From positions 1-64,000 of the forward strand of contig JANBVI010000066.1 in NCBI GenBank assembly GCA_024239075.1: a stretch of 64,000 nt of DNA. Reading direction: 5' to 3'. This document shows, piece after piece, positions 60,536 to 64,000 of this stretch. Each line of letters begins with the position of its first letter. Within the stretch, counting starts at the first letter, position 1. The notes under the pieces are model-generated. The model worked only from the letters and a program-made list of their open reading frames with translations, was not told the origin of the DNA and ran no database searches. The position numbers and the translations under genes were made by a program. The stretch is from Fischerella sp. CENA71. Lineage in GTDB: Bacteria > Cyanobacteriota > Cyanobacteriia > Cyanobacteriales > Nostocaceae.

Positions 60536-61414
60536 AAAAAAACCAGCAGCGGCAGATAATCTTGGCAACCTCACCAGCAGCTTTCGACCATCCGCTGCCG
60601 TAACGTGTGATTATTAGTACTATCTATAAAGTGTTCATGCTTAGAAAATAGGAACACAATATAAGAGAAGATTAGATTACAAAAATTTAATTGTCTTTTC
60701 AAAAAATTTTTTGAACGTGAGAATAGTGATTACGACAACAGTGAGTGGTTCCATTTTTTACTTCATAAGCGCGGTATCCTATTCAGTATCGGCTCACTTT
60801 TTCAGTTTTACCAACTTTCGATGATCGAGCATCGGGTAAAGTCTCTAGTGCAGACATACGAGAAACTCGACAGAACAAGAGTTAGCGATGCAGCCAGTAT
60901 GCCAGATTTTTTTGTTTTTACCAATTTTCGGTTAAAAGTTGGGATTTACAAAATATGGCGTTACTGAATTGAGGTATGAAATTGAAAAATCAGGCATTTA
61001 AAACTCTTATTCTCTGCGACTTAGTGACTCTGCGTGAGGCAAATTCATACTTTGAATCAGTAACGCCCAAAATATCTTTAAGGGCGTTTATTTTAAGTGC
61101 CTTCATAGTTGCGGGTTATTTTCGACGGCAAGCGAGCGAGCTTGTCAAAAATAACCCGCTATGAGTGTGCAGTATAACAAAATGCTCAAAAGTGTAATGC
61201 CGAATTACTTATAAGTTGAAACAATAACTATAATCTTTTTACTTTGATTGCGGAATTTAGAACAGAAACTGCGTAGTAACATACATTAGTCAATTTTGGT
61301 TTCACCTATAAGGATATGTAGAAAAGGTCAAAAGAACTTTAATACTGCATACTCTATTATCTTTGTCAATGCGTTAATACTAAATAATATATTTTCCACG
61401 AGTCAATCAACACC
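60536..61414. other. Intergenic region after the IS
   Basis: About 880 bp with no supported gene. Contains GCAGCGG/CCGCTGC inverted pair near 60546-60597 and a long hairpin at 61104-61163. A 62-codon frame at 60976 looks accidental. Confidence 0.4.
61104..61163. repeat. Long imperfect hairpin
   Basis: GCGGGTTATTTTCGAC (61111-61126) and GTCAAAAATAACCCGC (61144-61159) pair with one mismatch, extended by CATAG/CTATG. Loop GGCAAGCGAGCGAGCTT. Possible MITE remnant or terminator. Confidence 0.65.
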
Positions 61415-62434
61415 GTGAAAAAAATCCTTATATTATCAGCTAATCCAAAGAACACAGACAAGCTCCGCCTAGACCAAGAGGTGCGGGAAATCCAAGCAGC
61501 GCTCAAACTCGCTAAAAATCGAGAGCAATTTGAAATCGTCACTGCTTGGGCGATACGAGTTGAAGACTTGCGCCGTGCGCTGTTGGAACACCAACCGACT
61601 ATCGTTCACTTTTCTGGGCATGGTAATGGTAGTACTGGCTTAGCCTTAGAGAATAATTCTGGGCAGATGCAACTTGTGAGTACAGAATCCTTGGCAAAGT
61701 TATTTGGGTTGTTTCAGGACAAAATACAGTGTGTTTTACTCAATGCCTGCTATTCACAAGTCCAAGCAGAGGCTATTCACCAACACATTGATTATGTTGT
61801 GGGCATGAATCAGGCGATTGGGGATGTAGCTGCCATTGAGTTTGCTGTTGGATTCTACGACGCGCTGGGTGCGGGCAGACCTTATGAGGATTGTTTTAAA
61901 GTTGGTTGTGCTTCTATCGACCTACAGGGAATTCCAGAGTCAGAAACACCGATACTCAAAGCAAGGCAGCGTTTGCATTCTTTTTCTGCGATTGAAGAAA
62001 CAGAGAACAAAACCAAATTAGAGAAGAACAGCACTATGTCCGAACGAAAATCACAGCTTCCTTATAGTGGAATTTCTCAAAGTGTTAGTGGTGGTCGAAT
62101 GTACGGCGGAATGATTGCTACACAGGGGAACAATAACCAACAAACGATGACCAACTATACAACGCCTGAACAAAAGCATAATCTGGTACAAGCCGCCCAA
62201 GAAATTCAACAACTTTTGCAACACCTGGAGCAGATTTATCCTACTAAAAGTAGTGCTGAAAAAATGATGGTTGTTACTAAAGCTGTGGATGAAATTGAAA
62301 ATAATCCACCTTTGAAAGCCTGCGTGATAGGAGCTTTGAAAGCTGGTGGAACTGAAGCTTTCAAAGAACTAATTAACCATCCCTTAGTTAATATTATGAT
62401 GGCATCTATAGAAGGTTGGCAGGAGGCTGAATAA
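61415..62434 (+). CDS. CHAT-domain protease with C-terminal signalling motif (candidate effector)
   Basis: 339 residues from GTG. The CHAT caspase-like domain shows MKKILILSANPKNTDKLRLD, catalytic His69 in HFSGHG and Cys112 in LLNACYS. After a linker, SGGRMYGGMIATQGNNNQQ (226-243) matches the motif of the pentapeptide protein, followed by a helical tail KACVIGALKAGGTEAFKELI ending GWQEAE. CHAT peptidases act in caspase/separase-like cell-death or immune cleavage. The next gene encodes an nSTAND NTPase with the same motif at its N-terminus, so it is the likely switch. Confidence 0.88.
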   Translation: MKKILILSANPKNTDKLRLDQEVREIQAALKLAKNREQFEIVTAWAIRVEDLRRALLEHQPTIVHFSGHGNGSTGLALENNSGQMQLVSTESLAKLFGLFQDKIQCVLLNACYSQVQAEAIHQHIDYVVGMNQAIGDVAAIEFAVGFYDALGAGRPYEDCFKVGCASIDLQGIPESETPILKARQRLHSFSAIEETENKTKLEKNSTMSERKSQLPYSGISQSVSGGRMYGGMIATQGNNNQQTMTNYTTPEQKHNLVQAAQEIQQLLQHLEQIYPTKSSAEKMMVVTKAVDEIENNPPLKACVIGALKAGGTEAFKELINHPLVNIMMASIEGWQEAE

Positions 62435-62702
62435 GCTATTTGTAAGGCATTACTGCTAACAGTCAATAGAAAAATGAAAAAAGCTGATTAACTACTAAAT
62501 TGGCTGATTCTTACTAAGAATTTCGGCTCTTCAGTTCATTTTATGGAGCAGAATAATAAATAAAACCTAAACATAACCTGTATTCCTTATCGTGACTTGG
62601 TTGTAGGATTTTGAAACTTTCTATCAAACTGTGATTTTAATGTTCCACCATAAAACCAACGCAAGAATTAGAATTTCTTGACTTTTTAATAGTAAAAATC
62701 CC

Positions 62703-64000
62703 ATGAACAAACCTGAGTATCCTGAAGAAAATTTACCTCCTAACCCTCAGCCTAGTATTCAGCAAGACGCTGATAATGCCACATTAGCTGGTGGAATGCA
62801 AGCTGCAATTGGAGATGATAATATTCAGATTCAAGGTGATAGAAACACTATCACGCAAACTAAGATTCTGCAAATCTCTGTTGACGAGATTAAAACCCGT
62901 CAATTTATACAAACTTCTCCCTACAAAGGTTTAAAGAAATTTGAACTAGAAGATAAAGACTTGTTTTTTGGGCGTGACCAATTGATTACACAATTGGTAA
63001 AGAAGCTAGAACACAGAAACCTAATTTTACTCTTAGGAGCTAGTGGTAGCGGTAAATCATCAGTAGTACGTGCAGGATTAATTCCTTGGCTCTCACGAAA
63101 ATGGGGGTCACACTTTGTTCATCTGACGTTTACCCCTGACCAAGACCCTTTTGAATCTTTATATGCTAGCTTGCTCAGTAAATTTCCGCAAAAAGAAGCT
63201 CAAATTGCCCGTGAGGCGAAAGCTGATACTGTAACTCAGGTGGTGACAAAGCTAAAGCAATCAGAGTCTTTTTGGTTGATTTTTATTGACCAATTTGAAG
63301 AACTATTTACTACTACAACAGTTCTAGAGAAGCGTAACCAATTTATTAATGGGCTGGTGAAATTAAGCCAAAGAAAGAATAATTCCGTCAAAATCATGGG
63401 GACGATGCGGGCTGATTTTCTTGACAAGTTAAGCCCTTATCCTCAACTAATCAAAACGACTGATGATAGTCGTCCACTAATAGCAGAGATGCAACTTGAT
63501 GAGTTACGGTTGGCGATTGAACAACCTGCTGCTCATTATGGGGTAGTATTTGAAACTGGGCTGGTAGAGGAAATCATCAAAAATGTCCAGGGACAGGCTG
63601 GGTATTTACCTTTATTGCAGTACACTCTGAATCTACTATGGGAGACAGAAGTACAAACTGGCAGTATTCGTGACCGCACATTAAATACTAGTACTTACCG
63701 ACAGTTAGGCGGTGTCAGAGGTGCGCTTCAACAACGTGTAGATGGTATCTATAACGAATTACCAGAGGCTGAGAAGCGAGCAGCTCAGAGAGTTTTTCTT
63801 AAACTGGTTGGTATTAATGAGAATTCTGAAGCTGATACTGAAGGTCAGCCAGTTCTTAGAAGAGCTTTACGGTCTGAATTTAGCGATGAACTTGAGCAAA
63901 GTATGCTGGTAAAGTTGATCGATGAAAATTTATTAGTTAGTGACCGCCAGCCACAATCTCAAGAATCTACTGTAGAAATAGCCCATGAAATGCTGCTGAC
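62703..64000 (+). CDS. nSTAND1-type NTPase, partial (runs past window end)
   Basis: 432 codons are visible and the frame is open to the end. The leader PSIQQDADNATLAGGMQAAI then GDDNIQIQGDRN has GGMQAAIG at 30-37, as in the NACHT protein. Then SPYKGLKKFELEDKDLFFGR, Walker A GASGSGKSS (112-120), Walker B WLIFIDQFEEL (191-201), GTMRADFLDKL and EIAHEMLL at the end, the winged-helix entry. These are the signature blocks of nSTAND1 NTPases, usually followed by WD40 or TPR sensors. Located 268 nt after the CHAT gene. Confidence 0.88.
   Translation, partial: MNKPEYPEENLPPNPQPSIQQDADNATLAGGMQAAIGDDNIQIQGDRNTITQTKILQISVDEIKTRQFIQTSPYKGLKKFELEDKDLFFGRDQLITQLVKKLEHRNLILLLGASGSGKSSVVRAGLIPWLSRKWGSHFVHLTFTPDQDPFESLYASLLSKFPQKEAQIAREAKADTVTQVVTKLKQSESFWLIFIDQFEELFTTTTVLEKRNQFINGLVKLSQRKNNSVKIMGTMRADFLDKLSPYPQLIKTTDDSRPLIAEMQLDELRLAIEQPAAHYGVVFETGLVEEIIKNVQGQAGYLPLLQYTLNLLWETEVQTGSIRDRTLNTSTYRQLGGVRGALQQRVDGIYNELPEAEKRAAQRVFLKLVGINENSEADTEGQPVLRRALRSEFSDELEQSMLVKLIDENLLVSDRQPQSQESTVEIAHEMLL

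Noticed and set aside
60976-61164. Forward 62-codon frame
   Set aside because: Covers half of the hairpin at 61104-61163 and lacks a ribosome site.

Overview
The window comes from a filamentous, probably heterocyst-forming cyanobacterium (Nostocales). The evidence is a complete psbA gene for photosystem II D1, very frequent GCGATCGC (HIP1) octamers, a NucA/NuiA-type nuclease and inhibitor pair, and a Psb34-like thylakoid protein. Much of the content is plasmid-like: parA/parB, a candidate replication initiator with an iteron array inside its own gene, ardA anti-restriction, a Sak4-like recombinase, a tyrosine recombinase, a HerA/VirD4-like ATPase and an insertion sequence. A large plasmid or an integrated element fits best, but the sequence alone does not settle replicon identity.

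Layout. 0-8.6 kb: small accessory genes (stress membrane protein, HD hydrolase, two HNH proteins, a methyltransferase-like membrane protein, plasmid or phage-like hypotheticals, one HTH gene with an internal stop). 8.7-13 kb: a pentapeptide-repeat membrane protein followed 12 nt later by a NACHT ATPase. 13-26 kb: hypotheticals, RecD2-like helicase, psbA between two inverted-repeat elements, NuiA/NucA, integrase, acyltransferase-like protein and nuclease-like genes. 27-38 kb: repeats, parAB, then a long forward run of an HTH protein, an AAA ATPase, a YdjM-like protein, a HerA-like ATPase, a membrane-fusion-like protein and a TolC-like coiled-coil protein, facing three secreted paralogues, then a thermonuclease. 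39-47 kb: mostly reverse-strand genes (sigma-like factor, DUF99, XRE, Sak4-like, ArdA, SWIM-like). 47.8-49.4 kb: an unusual GC-rich, repeat-rich region with little convincing coding and a 72-nt hairpin. 50.5-52.8 kb: a tight AT-rich three-gene operon led by a helical protein resembling Bell-type death-effector domains. 53-57 kb: XRE regulator and the rep-like operon. 58-60.5 kb: a MITE-like element abutting a truncated gene, then a 1.67-kb IS with a frameshifted transposase. 61.4-64 kb: a CHAT protease followed by an nSTAND NTPase that runs off the window.

The most interesting signal is one short motif, GGM(Q/I)A(A/T)(Q/I)G(N/D)xN(Q/I)Q, in four proteins forming two separate gene pairs. In each pair it lies in the C-terminal part of an effector-like protein (pentapeptide/membrane protein; CHAT protease) and at residues 30-37 of the partner NTPase (NACHT; nSTAND). 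This is the layout described for amyloid-signalling NLR/effector pairs of multicellular bacteria, so both loci are candidate regulated-cell-death or immune modules with interchangeable signalling. The Bell-like operon may be a third. Other noteworthy signals are the DNA-level iteron array in the rep-like gene, two distant clusters of TTGTCTGGC-type repeats around the partition region, and recurring hairpins just upstream of accessory genes.
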